Source: an uncultured Rhizobiaceae group bacterium
GTDB lineage: Bacteria > Pseudomonadota > Alphaproteobacteria > Rhizobiales > Rhizobiaceae
Length of the DNA: 64,000 nucleotides
NCBI GenBank assembly: GCA_937958815.1
Contig: CALGMR010000002.1
Span: forward strand, 62,001-126,000
Direction: 5' to 3'
In this document: one piece after another, positions 27,251 through 37,028 of the stretch
Layout: the number at the start of each line of letters is the position of its first letter
How positions within the stretch are numbered: the first letter of the stretch is position 1
Position numbers and translations under genes: made by a program
The notes under the pieces: generated by a model
Database searches by the model: none
Told to the model about the DNA's origin: nothing
The model's input: only the letters and a program-made list of their open reading frames with translations

Positions 27251-29014
27251 ATGACCAATGTGTTCGCCAACTTCGAGCATCGCATTAAAAAAATTATTGA
27301 AGCTGCTGATATTGAATCAGAAAGTTCTCTGGATTTGTCCCGTGTGACCGTTGAGCCACCGCGCGACGCAGCGCATGGCCATTTGGCAACCAACGCGGCC
27401 ATGGTTCTTGCAAAGCCAGCAAAGCAAAACCCGCGTGCGCTTGCGGAAATGCTGGTGGGCGAATTGTTGAAAGACAAAGACGTAAATTCTGCAGAGATTG
27501 CGGGGCCGGGCTTTATCAATCTGCGTTTGGAAAATGCGTTTTGGGCCAATCATATGTCGGACATCGTGCAGGCAGGTGAGGATTTTGGCCGCGACACAAC
27601 GGGCAAAGGCAAAAAGGTGAATGTGGAATATGTGTCCGCGAACCCCACAGGTCCTATGCATGTGGGGCATTGTCGTGGCGCTGTTGTAGGGGATGCGCTT
27701 GCAAACCTGCTCAGTTTTGCTGGCTATGACGTCACCCGCGAATATTACACCAATGATGCTGGTGGTCAGATCGAGGTTTTGGCGCGTTCTGCATTTCTGC
27801 GTTACCGCGAGGCTTTGGGCGAAGACATTGGGGAAATTCCCGAAGGTTTGTACCCGGGTGAGTATCTTGCACCGCTTGGAAAAGCTTTAGCCGAAAAGCA
27901 TGGAAACGCCTTGCTTGCAATGTCGGATGATGAATGGCTGCCTTTGGTCAAAGATGCCTCAATTGATGCGATGATGGATTTGATCCGCAGCGACCTTTCT
28001 GCCCTTGGTGTGAAACATGATGTGTTCTTTTCCGAGCGCACACTTCACGCTGTTGAAGGCAATTCCAGCAAAATCTCGGAAACTGTTGGCACGCTTGAGA
28101 ACGCTGGTCTGGTATACACTGGAACGCTGCCACCACCCAAAGGTGTTGCGCCTGAAGATTGGGAAGACCGCGAACAATTGTTGTTCCGCTCCACGGATGT
28201 GGGCGACGATATGGATCGCGCGCTCATGAAATCAAATGGCGACTACACATATTTCGCAGCGGACGTTGCGTATTTCAAAGATAAATTTGACCGTGGCTTT
28301 GAAGAAATGGTGTTTATTTTGGGCGCGGACCATGGCGGCTATGTCAAACGCATGGAAGCGCTGGGTCGCGCCATTTCGGGTGGCTCTGCCCAAGTGACCA
28401 TCCGCTTGTGCCAATTGGTGAAATTGTATCGCGACGGCCAACCCTTCACCATGTCCAAACGCTCAGGCAACTTCATTACCCTGCGCGAAGTGGTGGACGA
28501 AGTGGGGCGTGATGCCGTGCGTTTCATGATGTTGTATCGCAAAAATGATGCTCCGCTTGATTTTGATTTTGCGAAAGTCACCGAGCAGTCAAAAGACAAC
28601 CCCGTATTTTATGTTCAATACGCACATGCGCGGTGTCACAGCGTGTTTCGACAAGCAAAGCGCGATATGCCTGATCTAGGGCAGGGTGCCGAGGCTTGGG
28701 GGAAAGCGGACCTTCGTCTTCTGACCGATGAAGGTGAGGCGACGCTCATTCGCAAATTGGCAGAATACCCACGCATTTTGGATGCTGCGGCCAAATCCCA
28801 TGAACCTCATAGGCTGGCATTTTACCTATTTGAACTTGCTAGTTTGTTGCATTCTCAGTGGAATCGTGGACGTGATTTGCCAGATTTACGGTTTATAAAC
28901 CAAGAAAATGCAGAATTGACTTCGGCCAGATTAGCCCTGGTCTACGCAGTCTCCAATATTATTGCCTCAGGATTGGGAATAATTGGAGCCGATGCACCGG
29001 AAGAAATGCGTTAA
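27251..29014 (+). CDS. argS: Arginyl-tRNA synthetase
   Basis: A 587-residue class I synthetase that charges tRNA-Arg. Order of parts: N-terminal additional domain (1-115), the HIGH motif as [14 protein letters not shown], the catalytic core with the KMSKS-like loop [10 protein letters not shown], and the C-terminal DALR anticodon-binding domain ending near the C-terminus. Its place between dgt and a SPOR-domain gene is standard in Rhizobiales. No terminator is visible before the next gene. Confidence 0.97.
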   Translation: MTNVFANFEHRIKKIIEAADIESESSLDLSRVTVEPPRDAAHGHLATNAAMVLAKPAKQNPRALAEMLVGELLKDKDVNSAEIAGPGFINLRLENAFWANHMSDIVQAGEDFGRDTTGKGKKVNVEYVSANPTGPMHVGHCRGAVVGDALANLLSFAGYDVTREYYTNDAGGQIEVLARSAFLRYREALGEDIGEIPEGLYPGEYLAPLGKALAEKHGNALLAMSDDEWLPLVKDASIDAMMDLIRSDLSALGVKHDVFFSERTLHAVEGNSSKISETVGTLENAGLVYTGTLPPPKGVAPEDWEDREQLLFRSTDVGDDMDRALMKSNGDYTYFAADVAYFKDKFDRGFEEMVFILGADHGGYVKRMEALGRAISGGSAQVTIRLCQLVKLYRDGQPFTMSKRSGNFITLREVVDEVGRDAVRFMMLYRKNDAPLDFDFAKVTEQSKDNPVFYVQYAHARCHSVFRQAKRDMPDLGQGAEAWGKADLRLLTDEGEATLIRKLAEYPRILDAAAKSHEPHRLAFYLFELASLLHSQWNRGRDLPDLRFINQENAELTSARLALVYAVSNIIASGLGIIGADAPEEMR

Positions 29015-29156
29015 GCCAAAAAGGTTTATCCACACGCTAATTTCGCCGCATTCGTTTTGCAGGGCTTTTTCTGGCACAATAGTGCCACTTGCGTAATTTG
29101 GGTGGTCGGTCGTGTCGCAGGCCTTGGCAGCGACACCAAGTAAATAGGTGTAACCA

Positions 29157-31073
29157 GTGTTTGAGTACAAAGATAACTTCCTCATGGGTCCTGTTCGCGG
29201 ATTGATCAACGGGGATGATAATTATCCCTTCTGCACAATCTCCAATGCCGCCGAAGAAGAATTGGCAGAATTGGCCAAATTGGTCGGTGATGGCCAAACT
29301 CTTCGTCCGGCAGGAGAAGCGCCTTCCGCGCCGCTGTCGGTTCCCCAAGAGGTGACACCCGATTGGACGCAAGCCACTGAGGCAACGGCGCCAAATTTGA
29401 ATTATGATCTGGAAGAAGAGTTGAGCCGCGCTTTCGGAACATCCGAACCGCAAGCTCCTGTTGAACAAGTTGCTGTAGAGACTTCCCCTGTGACTGTTGT
29501 TGATGCGCCTACAATGGCATTCGATCAAGAGCCACAATCTGACTTTAGCAATGATATTGCTGACGAATTAGAACGTGCATTGGCGGAAGAGGCTGCTGCA
29601 GAGGCTGCACTTGATGCGGCAATGGAAGCTGAGTTTGCTGCAAGCATTTCTCCGCAAGTTGATGTAACGACCGAAGAAGCGATCGCCGCTGAATTGAACC
29701 AGTTGGCAAATGGAACGGCTGATGCACCAGCGCAACCGGACATTCCAATGCCCGTTGCCACTGAGCAAACTGTTGATCCTTGGACGACACCGGAGATTGT
29801 GGAGCCAACCGTTGAAGCTGCTCCTGCTTTGGCAATGCCGGAAGTGACACCCGAATCTGAATGGGTTGCACAACCCGTTAGCGTGGCAGACTATTCTGAC
29901 CCAGCAGCAGATTTTGCCGATGCTGCCGAACAACCTCAAACTGAACAAAACTATGTCGCGGAATCAGCTGTTGTTGCAGCAGGCACAGGTGCGGCTGTTG
30001 CAAGTCACGCCCATCATGTGCAAGCCGCGCCAGCTCAATCAGCTTACGCTGCACCCGTTGAAGACGAGGTTATGGTTCCGCCACCTCATATGTATGACCG
30101 CCCATCTGGCGGTGGTGCAGGAAAACGCATTGCGCTTGCTGTTGTTGCGGTTGCTCTTATGGGCGGTGTGGCAGCTGCTGGTTGGAACATGTTCGATGGT
30201 TCAGATGGCCCAGCGCCGACAATTCTGGCTGCAACAGAGCCTGCGAAAGTGAAGCCTAAGGATACGGGCGGTAAAATCGTTCCCAACCAAGATCAGGCCG
30301 TTTACAGGTCAGTGGGCGGTGAAACTGCTGCTCCCAAACAAGCGAAACTTAAAGATACGAGCGAAACGCCTATCAAGGTTGCCGCCAAAGCAACACCAAG
30401 TAAAACTGTGACTCGGGCGAATGCTGATGGTTCAAAAGCTGAAACTGGTGTGAAAGTTCAGCCACGTCGTGTGCGCACCGTAGTGGTCAAGCCTGATGGG
30501 ACGATTGTTTCAACTGCGGGCAAAGCTGCTGCGAAACCATTGACTGTCGCTGCAGCTAATGTTGTGGAACCAACACTGGCATTGAAACCTGAATTGGTTG
30601 CTGCAGATGCAAGTGTGGAAACAACGATTCCTGCTGCAACGACTGCGCCTGTGGTTCAGCCTGCTGCCAAAAAGGCTGCGCCTGCACCTAAAAAAGCAGC
30701 TGTTCAAAAAGTTGCAGTGAAAAAAGTGCCGGTCAAAAAGGTTGCTGCTAAAGCGGTTCCAGTTAAGAAGGTGGCTGTTAAAAAGGCGCCTGTTAAGAAG
30801 GCGGAACCAATCAAGATAGCAAGCGTGAGCTCGCCATATGCAGTGCAGATTTCATCGCAACGCTCTGCTGCTGCGGCTGAAAAGTCTTATGCTACTTTGT
30901 CTCGTCGCTACGCCAGCGTGATTGGTGGTAAAGGCGTCGACATTCGGAAAGGCGTCATTAAAGGCAAGGGCACCTATTACCGCGTGCGCATCCCAGCGAA
31001 TAGCCGCTCAGCTGCGAACACAATCTGCTCGCGTTTGAAAGCCAAAGGCGGTGCGTGTTTCGTCACACGATAA
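29157..31073 (+). CDS. SPOR-domain inner-membrane protein
   Basis: A 638-residue protein likely to act at the division septum. Residues 1-320 are an acidic, Ala/Glu/Pro-rich cytoplasmic region. One transmembrane helix follows (about 322-346, RIALAVVAVALMGGVAAAGW). A periplasmic Lys/Ala/Val/Pro-rich linker with KKVAAKAVPVKKVAVKKAPV-type repeats leads to a C-terminal SPOR domain from about residue 557 (SPYAVQISSQRSAAAAEKSY), which binds peptidoglycan stripped of stem peptides. The GTG at 29157 has AGGTG 7 bases upstream. The argS-SPOR-nagZ order fits a cell-envelope role. Confidence 0.9.
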   Translation: MFEYKDNFLMGPVRGLINGDDNYPFCTISNAAEEELAELAKLVGDGQTLRPAGEAPSAPLSVPQEVTPDWTQATEATAPNLNYDLEEELSRAFGTSEPQAPVEQVAVETSPVTVVDAPTMAFDQEPQSDFSNDIADELERALAEEAAAEAALDAAMEAEFAASISPQVDVTTEEAIAAELNQLANGTADAPAQPDIPMPVATEQTVDPWTTPEIVEPTVEAAPALAMPEVTPESEWVAQPVSVADYSDPAADFADAAEQPQTEQNYVAESAVVAAGTGAAVASHAHHVQAAPAQSAYAAPVEDEVMVPPPHMYDRPSGGGAGKRIALAVVAVALMGGVAAAGWNMFDGSDGPAPTILAATEPAKVKPKDTGGKIVPNQDQAVYRSVGGETAAPKQAKLKDTSETPIKVAAKATPSKTVTRANADGSKAETGVKVQPRRVRTVVVKPDGTIVSTAGKAAAKPLTVAAANVVEPTLALKPELVAADASVETTIPAATTAPVVQPAAKKAAPAPKKAAVQKVAVKKVPVKKVAAKAVPVKKVAVKKAPVKKAEPIKIASVSSPYAVQISSQRSAAAAEKSYATLSRRYASVIGGKGVDIRKGVIKGKGTYYRVRIPANSRSAANTICSRLKAKGGACFVTR

Positions 31074-31097
31074 AAGAGCAGAAATACAAATTCAAAA

Positions 31098-31123
31098 GGC
31101 CCGCATTGCGCGGGCCTTTTTTT
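31098..31123 (+). terminator. Rho-independent terminator of the SPOR gene
   Basis: GGCCCGC (31098-31104) pairs with GCGGGCC (31110-31116) around ATTGC, followed by seven T. Confidence 0.92.
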
Positions 31124-31252
31124 GTTTCGGGGCGGGAGATGGTCGGTTCAAACTACAATTTGCGTGACGAACCGTATTTACTGTTTTGCTTTGAAAGCCA
31201 CTTGTTTGCTCTCACGTGAGCTCAAGAGCTCATATATCGCAGCATCGAAGCG

Positions 31253-31280
31253 ACCAACCCCTGCTATGTAGGGGGTTGGT
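31253..31280 (-). terminator. Hairpin after the YHS gene
   Basis: ACCAACCCC (31253-31261) and GGGGTTGGT (31272-31280) form a perfect 9-bp stem with a 10-base loop, 12 bases after the YHS gene's stop on the minus strand. It lacks a T tract, so it may stabilise the 3' end rather than terminate. Confidence 0.4.
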
Positions 31281-31291
31281 GCCTTGAGTTT

Positions 31292-31768
31292 CTACAGGTC
31301 TTTTGGCGCTTTATCTTTGATTTTTGGCCAATTGCCGTCAGCCTTGGCGCCATTTCCAGCTACATCAGAATTGAAGCCTTTGAGTGCTGCTGGATAGGAA
31401 TAGACTGACAGTTTTCCGTTATCGACACGGAACAAGTTTGGATCGCCATCCAGCTTTTTGCCGAGTGCGACGCCCATACGGCAGAAACCGCCATGCTGTG
31501 GTGCATATTTAGCTGGGTCGGCTTTGAAAGCCGCAAGATTCTCAGCAGATGAAAAGCGGTACGTCGCACCTTCAAATTCGCTGGAATACTGTTCGCTGCC
31601 CAGAACCGGTTTGCCGGCTGTGAAATAAGCTACAGGGTCGTGGCTTTTGAGAGCAATTTTGGCTGAACTCACATTGATCGGTGCTGTCGACGTGATGTCA
31701 TAAGCCAATGCGAAGTTAGGTGCAGTAAATGCGAGCGCTAGGCCCATTGCCATAAGTGTTTTTTTCAT
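31292..31768 (-). CDS. Exported YHS-domain protein
   Basis: A 158-residue protein with a signal peptide (MKKTLMAMGLALAFTAPNFA) and a YHS domain: KSHDPVAYFTAGKPVLGSEQ, then ATYRFSSAENLAAFKADPAK and YAPQHGGFCRMGVALGKK. YHS domains are small metal-associated modules, and the Cys in GGFC is conserved. AAAGGAG lies 8 bases before the ATG. Periplasmic location is predicted. The role is unknown; metal binding is inferred from the family. Confidence 0.9.
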   Translation of the reverse strand: MKKTLMAMGLALAFTAPNFALAYDITSTAPINVSSAKIALKSHDPVAYFTAGKPVLGSEQYSSEFEGATYRFSSAENLAAFKADPAKYAPQHGGFCRMGVALGKKLDGDPNLFRVDNGKLSVYSYPAALKGFNSDVAGNGAKADGNWPKIKDKAPKDL

Positions 31769-32085
31769 AATGAGATCTCCTTTCTTGGTGGTAGATTACC
31801 AGCTTCTAGGAAAAATTATGTGTTGTCTAGTTTGCGTAAGGTAAATATAAAAATTTTATATCGAGAATTGTCGACCGATCGGTAACTAATTCTATGTATA
31901 GATGTTTCTGTCATCTCTTCTTTACAGTGTGGGCTAATTCTGGATTTAGGGTGGAAAAATCCCACTCGCATTCTTTTGCAAACGAGCAGGAAACGACAGT
32001 TGCCTTGCGTGCGTGAACACATTTCCATGTGATGAAATAGCCCAAACATGTTGTTGGGGTGATAAAGTCGCTAAACTGGCGAATC
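31769..32085. other. Divergent spacer between YHS gene and nagZ
   Basis: A 317-base gap with no supported gene. It holds a perfect 10-bp palindrome ACCGATCGGT (31874-31883), about 106 bases upstream of the YHS gene, that could be an operator. Small open frames on the minus strand lack ribosome sites. Confidence 0.4.
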
Positions 32086-33147
32086 ATGACAGTTAAAGCC
32101 TTTATATGTGGCCTTCGTGGCCTTGAAATCACCCCAGAGGAACGTGCGTTTTTTGAACGTGAAAAGCCTTGGGGGTACATTTTATTCGCCAGAAATGTGG
32201 ACACGCCTGAACAGGTGACCGCGCTTTGCGCCAATCTCCGTTCATGCGTTGGGCGTGATGACGCGCCGATTTTAATGGATCAGGAAGGCGGGCGCGTTCA
32301 GCGATTGCGTCCTCCCCATTGGTACAAATATCCTGCAGCGGAAGCTTTGGCGACGCTTTATGAAATGGATCGCGAAAAGGGCAAGCGCGCCACTTGGCTG
32401 TTGTCGCGGCTCCATGCTTTTGATTTGCTCAAAGTGGGTGTCACAGTGGACTGTCTGCCCGTGATTGATGTGCCGTCACCCGACGGGCACGACGTGATTG
32501 GTGACAGGGCTTACGGCAAAACAGCGGCGCAGGTGTCTGCTCTTGGAAAGCCAGCCTGTGAAGGCCTTTTCGCGGGTGGGGTAATGCCGGTGATCAAACA
32601 TATTCCGGGGCATGGCCGTGCCACTGCAGACAGCCATTTGGATTTGCCAGTGGTCGATACGGATTTTGAAACTTTGGCTGCCACAGATTTTCAGCCGTTT
32701 GTCGATTTAAACCACATTCCTATGGCAATGACGGCGCATGTTATCTATTCCGCCATCGATCCAGACGCGCCAGCGACCACTTCAAAGATCGTGATGGACA
32801 AGATTATACGCGGTCATATGGCTTATGATGGGCTTGTGATGAGCGATGACATTACAATGGGTGCACTTTCTGGGGATTTAAGCGAAAGAACCAAAGCAAT
32901 CTTTGAAGCGGGCTGCGATATTGTGCTTCATTGCACGGGACAGATGGCTGAAATGGAAGAGGTTGCAGCTGCAACGCCTTTCCTTGAAGGCAAAATGGCG
33001 AGACGGGCAGAAATCGCGTTGCAGGGTATTGGTGAAACGGACGGTATGGATGAACAGGCCTGCCGTGATGAGTTCGACAGTTTGATGCAACACACAATGG
33101 TCAGCGAGGCGAAAGCTGATCCAACTAATTATGGAAAGACTGCGTGA
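32086..33147 (+). CDS. nagZ: Beta-N-acetylhexosaminidase
   Basis: A 353-residue glycoside hydrolase family 3 enzyme that removes GlcNAc from anhydromuropeptides during peptidoglycan recycling in the cytoplasm. Motifs are DQEGGRVQRLRPPHW, KHIPGHGRATADSH (the catalytic Asp-His pair of NagZ) and the nucleophile region VMSDDITMGAL. The ATG at 32086 gives the usual family start (MTVKAFICGLRGLEITPEE); the longer frame begins at a GTG nine codons upstream. Its stop overlaps scpA by 4 bases, so the two are coupled. Confidence 0.95.
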   Translation: MTVKAFICGLRGLEITPEERAFFEREKPWGYILFARNVDTPEQVTALCANLRSCVGRDDAPILMDQEGGRVQRLRPPHWYKYPAAEALATLYEMDREKGKRATWLLSRLHAFDLLKVGVTVDCLPVIDVPSPDGHDVIGDRAYGKTAAQVSALGKPACEGLFAGGVMPVIKHIPGHGRATADSHLDLPVVDTDFETLAATDFQPFVDLNHIPMAMTAHVIYSAIDPDAPATTSKIVMDKIIRGHMAYDGLVMSDDITMGALSGDLSERTKAIFEAGCDIVLHCTGQMAEMEEVAAATPFLEGKMARRAEIALQGIGETDGMDEQACRDEFDSLMQHTMVSEAKADPTNYGKTA

Positions 33148-33974
33148 CCACGACACCCACAACCACTAATAAGACTGCTGATCTTTGGTCGAGCGCCGAG
33201 CCTGTTGATCGCACGCTCAGTGATCCTGATTTCACAGTAGATGTGGACGGGTTTGAAGGTCCGCTCGATTTGCTGCTGGCCATGGCGCGCACGCAAAAGG
33301 TGGATTTGGCCAAAATCTCCATTTTGGAACTGGCACGGCAATATCTGAAATTTGTCGAAGAAGCGCGCAAATTGCGTTTGGAACTCGCTGCGGACTATCT
33401 CGTGATGGCGGCGTGGTTGGCCTACTTGAAGTCGCGGCTTTTGCTTCCAGCGCCCGAGGGTGACCCTGAACCCACGGGTGAAGAGCTTGCCAACCAACTG
33501 GCTTTCCGTTTGCAGCGCTTGGAAGCCATGCGCGAAGCGGCCAATCAATTGATCAACCGCAATCGTTTGGGCCGCGACATTTTTGCACGTGGCGACCCTG
33601 AACCAGTGGTGGTTGATCGGGTTCAAAACTATTCTGCCTCGCTGTTTGATCTTCTCACGGCATACGCAACCCAGCGGCAACGTGAAGCGGTGAACACCGT
33701 GCAGATAACAAGACGTCAGGTTTGGTCTTTGTCAGAAGCGCGGGAGATTTTGACAAGATTGATGGGCAAATTGGCCGATTGGACTCCGCTGGATGCGTTT
33801 TTGTCAGAATATGTCGTGTCTGAGGATGAACGGGCAGGGGTGATTGCCAGTTCTTTCGCTGCAAGCCTTGAAATGGTGCGTGAAGGGAAACTGGAAATTC
33901 GCCAGTCGGAAACCTTTGCTCCTATCTATTTGCGCCAACCCAGCAACAGCAAAACCACTGTGGCTCCGGCCTAA
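33144..33974 (+). CDS. scpA: Segregation and condensation protein A (kleisin)
   Basis: A 276-residue kleisin that bridges the SMC ATPase heads and ScpB to compact and segregate the chromosome. Typical segments are DGFEGPLDLLLAMARTQKVD, LAADYLVMAAWLAYLKSRLL near the N-terminus, and a C-terminal winged-helix SMC-binding region. The GTG start overlaps the nagZ stop (GTGA). scpB follows after 24 bases. Confidence 0.95.
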   Translation: MTTTPTTTNKTADLWSSAEPVDRTLSDPDFTVDVDGFEGPLDLLLAMARTQKVDLAKISILELARQYLKFVEEARKLRLELAADYLVMAAWLAYLKSRLLLPAPEGDPEPTGEELANQLAFRLQRLEAMREAANQLINRNRLGRDIFARGDPEPVVVDRVQNYSASLFDLLTAYATQRQREAVNTVQITRRQVWSLSEAREILTRLMGKLADWTPLDAFLSEYVVSEDERAGVIASSFAASLEMVREGKLEIRQSETFAPIYLRQPSNSKTTVAPA

Positions 33975-33998
33975 AGTTGAACAAGAGTGAGTGAGACA

Positions 33999-34727
33999 AT
34001 GTCGAACGCAATTGAAGCCAACGTAATGCCGTTTCCACATTTGGTGGAAGACGAAGGCGCAGCTCCCGAACAGGATATGATCAAGAACATCCGCATGGTG
34101 GAAGCGATGATCTTTGCATCGAGCGAGCCTGTTGCAGAAAAAGCCCTGACCAGCCGCCTGCCAGAAGATGCGAACTTGAAAGAAATTTTGAAAGAAGTTC
34201 AGGCAGCATATGCAAACCGTGGCGTCACTTTGGTGCGTGTGGGCGATGCTTGGGCCTTCCGTACCGCTGATGATTTGTCATTCTTGCTGCAAAAAGAGGC
34301 GGTTGAAACACGCCGCCTCTCGAAAGCAGCGTTGGAAGTGTTGGCCATTGTGGCTTACCACCAACCTGTCACACGTGCTGAAATTGAAGAAGTGCGTGGC
34401 GTTGTGACTTCTAAGGGGACTCTGGATGTTCTTTTGGAAACAGGTTGGGTGCGCATGCGCGGCCGCCGCAAAACGCCTGGCCGTCCTGTCACATATGGTA
34501 CGACGGGCGAGTTTCTTGATCATTTTGGATTGGAACAAGTGCGTGATCTTCCCGGACTGGATGAACTCAAAGGTTCAGGCCTGTTGCAATCTCAGGTGCC
34601 AGCTACGTTCTCGGTTCCTGTTCCCAACGACAGCGATGAGTTGGAAGAGGATGAAGAACCCTTCACATTGGATGATGTGGAAGAGTTGGGCTTGCTCACC
34701 CCTGGTGGTGCTGGTGACGACGATTAA
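33999..34727 (+). CDS. scpB: Segregation and condensation protein B
   Basis: A 242-residue protein with two winged-helix domains that dimerises and binds ScpA. Landmarks are MVEAMIFASSEPVAEKAL, LSKAALEVLAIVAYHQPVTRAEIE and RGVVTSKGTLDVLLETGWV, then GRPVTYGTTGEFLDHFGLE. The C-terminus is long and acidic. The ATG at 33999 is preferred over a GTG four codons upstream because of the nearby GAG-rich ribosome site. It forms an operon with nagZ and scpA. Confidence 0.94.
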   Translation: MSNAIEANVMPFPHLVEDEGAAPEQDMIKNIRMVEAMIFASSEPVAEKALTSRLPEDANLKEILKEVQAAYANRGVTLVRVGDAWAFRTADDLSFLLQKEAVETRRLSKAALEVLAIVAYHQPVTRAEIEEVRGVVTSKGTLDVLLETGWVRMRGRRKTPGRPVTYGTTGEFLDHFGLEQVRDLPGLDELKGSGLLQSQVPATFSVPVPNDSDELEEDEEPFTLDDVEELGLLTPGGAGDDD

Positions 34728-34796
34728 ACTGACTTTATAAGTAATGTTTTCGTGTTGGGGCTGGATTTTCGGCCATGACCAGCTAAAAAGCGCCCC

Positions 34797-35933
34797 ATGA
34801 AAAGCCCTCTCAAATTTGCTGAAACACTGCGCCGTCCCGCTTGGGGAACGCCCAATACGGCAGGGGTATCTATTCCCCGCGAGTTGGTTTTTGAAAATGT
34901 TGATTACAAGATCGAGCAGACTGAAATCCTCAGCGATGTGAGTTTGCAGGCGGAAGCCAGCAAGGTGACCTGCCTTTTAGGACCTTCAGGATCCGGCAAA
35001 ACAACATTGCTGCGCATTGCTGCTGGTATGGATCGTCAGGCTTCTGGCTTGGTGCAGTTGGATCGAACAACAGTCGGTGGGCCCGGTGTGTTTTTGCCAC
35101 CTGAAGAGCGTGGCGTAGGCTTGGTTTTTCAAGACTATGCTTTGTTCCCACATCTGGACTTGCTGGCCAATGTGTCCTTCGGTCTTGCCCATCTCGACCG
35201 TGGGGAGCGAAAAAAACAAGCCATTCACATGTTAGACCGTGTTGGGTTGGGCGACAGATTGGGCGATTACCCCCATCAATTGTCTGGTGGAGAGCAACAA
35301 CGGGTTGCTTTGGCGCGTGCTTTGGCGCCGCGCCCGGGTGTTTTGCTCATGGACGAGCCATTTTCAGGGCTGGATTCTCGCCTACGGGATACCATGCGGG
35401 AACAAACGCTGGCGGTATTGCGTGAAACGCGCGCGACGTCCGTCATTGTGACCCATGACCCAGAGGAAGCACTGCGTATGGGTGACAAAATTGTTCTGCT
35501 GCATTTGGGCAAAGTGGAGCAAATTGGAACCGGGCGAGAGCTTTATGGTGCGCCTAATAGCCTGTTTGCGGCGGCTTTCTTTTCTGAACTCAACATTTTT
35601 GATTGTGTGGCTGGTGATGGCGTCACGGAAACGCCCATGGGAAAAATTGCGAGCAAAGGCATTGCAAAGGGCACAACAGTGGCAGCGGCCATTCGTGTTG
35701 GCGCATTTGATATATTGAGTTCAAAGACGTCCAAAGAGGGTGTTCTTGGCCGGGTGCTGTCTGCACAGTTTTCTGGCGATCACGAACATTTACGCATTGG
35801 TGTCACCACTTGCGAGCAACCAATTTATGCGCGTGTGGAAGCTGGAAGTCTTGATGAAGATGTTTTGGCAGGAAAAGCCGATGTGGTGGTGAAATCGCGT
35901 GGAGAAGGCAGTTTTGTCTTTCCAGCGGTTTAA
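34797..35933 (+). CDS. Orphan ABC transporter ATP-binding protein (FbpC/PotA-like)
   Basis: A 378-residue ATPase subunit of an importer, probably for iron(III), sulfate, polyamine or a similar solute. It has Walker A GPSGSGKTT (62-70), Q-loop FQDYALFPHL, signature LSGGEQQR (162-169), Walker B VLLMDEPFSGLD and the H-loop VTHDPEEA, plus a C-terminal TOBE-like regulatory domain. No permease or binding-protein gene is adjacent. It lies between scpB and tatA, where Rhizobiales genomes usually have no such gene as far as I recall. The substrate cannot be predicted safely. Confidence 0.9.
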   Translation: MKSPLKFAETLRRPAWGTPNTAGVSIPRELVFENVDYKIEQTEILSDVSLQAEASKVTCLLGPSGSGKTTLLRIAAGMDRQASGLVQLDRTTVGGPGVFLPPEERGVGLVFQDYALFPHLDLLANVSFGLAHLDRGERKKQAIHMLDRVGLGDRLGDYPHQLSGGEQQRVALARALAPRPGVLLMDEPFSGLDSRLRDTMREQTLAVLRETRATSVIVTHDPEEALRMGDKIVLLHLGKVEQIGTGRELYGAPNSLFAAAFFSELNIFDCVAGDGVTETPMGKIASKGIAKGTTVAAAIRVGAFDILSSKTSKEGVLGRVLSAQFSGDHEHLRIGVTTCEQPIYARVEAGSLDEDVLAGKADVVVKSRGEGSFVFPAV

Positions 35934-36086
35934 ATTCTGTCACAAGAACCCCATATAAATTCATCATAGTTGCATGATAGTGAGAATCGAGACCAAAGGT
36001 GTGTTGCGACACAGGACTGCTTTGGTCTAAGTTGTAGAAAAGTTTCAGAGATCGTTTCCGAGTGAAACGGCATGGGAGTACATAGA

Positions 36087-36305
36087 ATGGGACAGATTGG
36101 CATTTGGCAGATCGTAATTGTTGCGGTTGTTGTTGTGTTGTTGTTTGGACGCGGAAAAATTTCCGATTTGATGGGTGACGTTGCAAAAGGCATCACTTCT
36201 TTCAAAAAGGGCTTGAACGACACAGAAGAAGACGTTGCAAACAAAGTTGAAGACGGTTCTGATAAAGTTGTCGACGCTGTAGCTGAAAAAACAAAAACCA
36301 GCTGA
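36087..36305 (+). CDS. tatA: Sec-independent translocase protein TatA
   Basis: A 72-residue pore-forming subunit of the twin-arginine pathway. It has one N-terminal membrane helix ([18 protein letters not shown]) with the conserved Phe-Gly hinge, then an amphipathic helix ([15 protein letters not shown]) and an acidic tail. The ATG at 36087 is chosen because GGGAG lies 8 bases before it; an upstream ATG at 36072 has no such site. tatB and tatC follow. Confidence 0.95.
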   Translation: MGQIGIWQIVIVAVVVVLLFGRGKISDLMGDVAKGITSFKKGLNDTEEDVANKVEDGSDKVVDAVAEKTKTS

Positions 36306-36377
36306 ATTGCTCTTCTATTTCGGGTCTTGAAGTACCTAAAATAGCACTTTTTCCTCGCACTGTTTTGGAGCCTGGCC

Positions 36378-37028
36378 TTGTTTGATATTGGCTGGACTGA
36401 GATGATGGTTGTGGCGGTTGTCGCCATACTTTTCGTTGGTCCCAAAGAATTGCCTGCAATGCTGCGGACTTTTGGTCGTGCAGTGAAAAAAGTGCGCGCT
36501 ATGGCAGGCGAATTCCAAGGTCAGTTCGATGAAGCTCTTAAGGACGCCGAATTGGATGGTGTGAAAGACTCCATCAATCAGGTGCGTGATCTCGATCCGA
36601 CGAAAAAGATCAAAGACAGCCTCAATCCATTGAAAGCGGACATTGAGAAGGCGGGAAGCGACATAAAGCAATCCACCGAGTTCGATCCGAAAAATTTTAG
36701 TGAAGATTACGGCAAAGACATTGAAGCCGAATTGGACGCTGCTGATACCGCCGCCAAGACAATTCCTCCAAGTTCCGGAAAGAATGCTGTTCCAGGGTTT
36801 GGACCAGCAGATGCACCCACAGCCGATGCACCCACAAAGGCAAAACTGGTAACGAAGAAGAGAACTGCTGCGGCAACGAAAAAAGCGACCGCAAAGAAGG
36901 CGGCCGCGAAAAAGCCTGCCGCCAAACCCGCCGCGAAGCCAAAAAGCACGAAAGCTGCATCGAAAACATCGGCCTCGAAGCCGAAAACGGCTGCAAAGCG
37001 CAAACCCGCAAAGAAGGCTGACGCATGA
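36378..37028 (+). CDS. tatB: Sec-independent translocase protein TatB with Lys/Ala-rich tail
   Basis: A 216-residue TatB that recognises twin-arginine substrates with TatC. The start MFDIGWTEMMVVAVVAILFV with GPKELPAMLRTFGRA is diagnostic, and begins at a TTG with GGAG 7 bases upstream. After an amphipathic region, residues from about 155 to the end form a basic Ala/Lys/Pro-rich tail resembling histone H1. Its ATGA overlap with tatC shows tight coupling. Confidence 0.96.
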   Translation: MFDIGWTEMMVVAVVAILFVGPKELPAMLRTFGRAVKKVRAMAGEFQGQFDEALKDAELDGVKDSINQVRDLDPTKKIKDSLNPLKADIEKAGSDIKQSTEFDPKNFSEDYGKDIEAELDAADTAAKTIPPSSGKNAVPGFGPADAPTADAPTKAKLVTKKRTAAATKKATAKKAAAKKPAAKPAAKPKSTKAASKTSASKPKTAAKRKPAKKADA

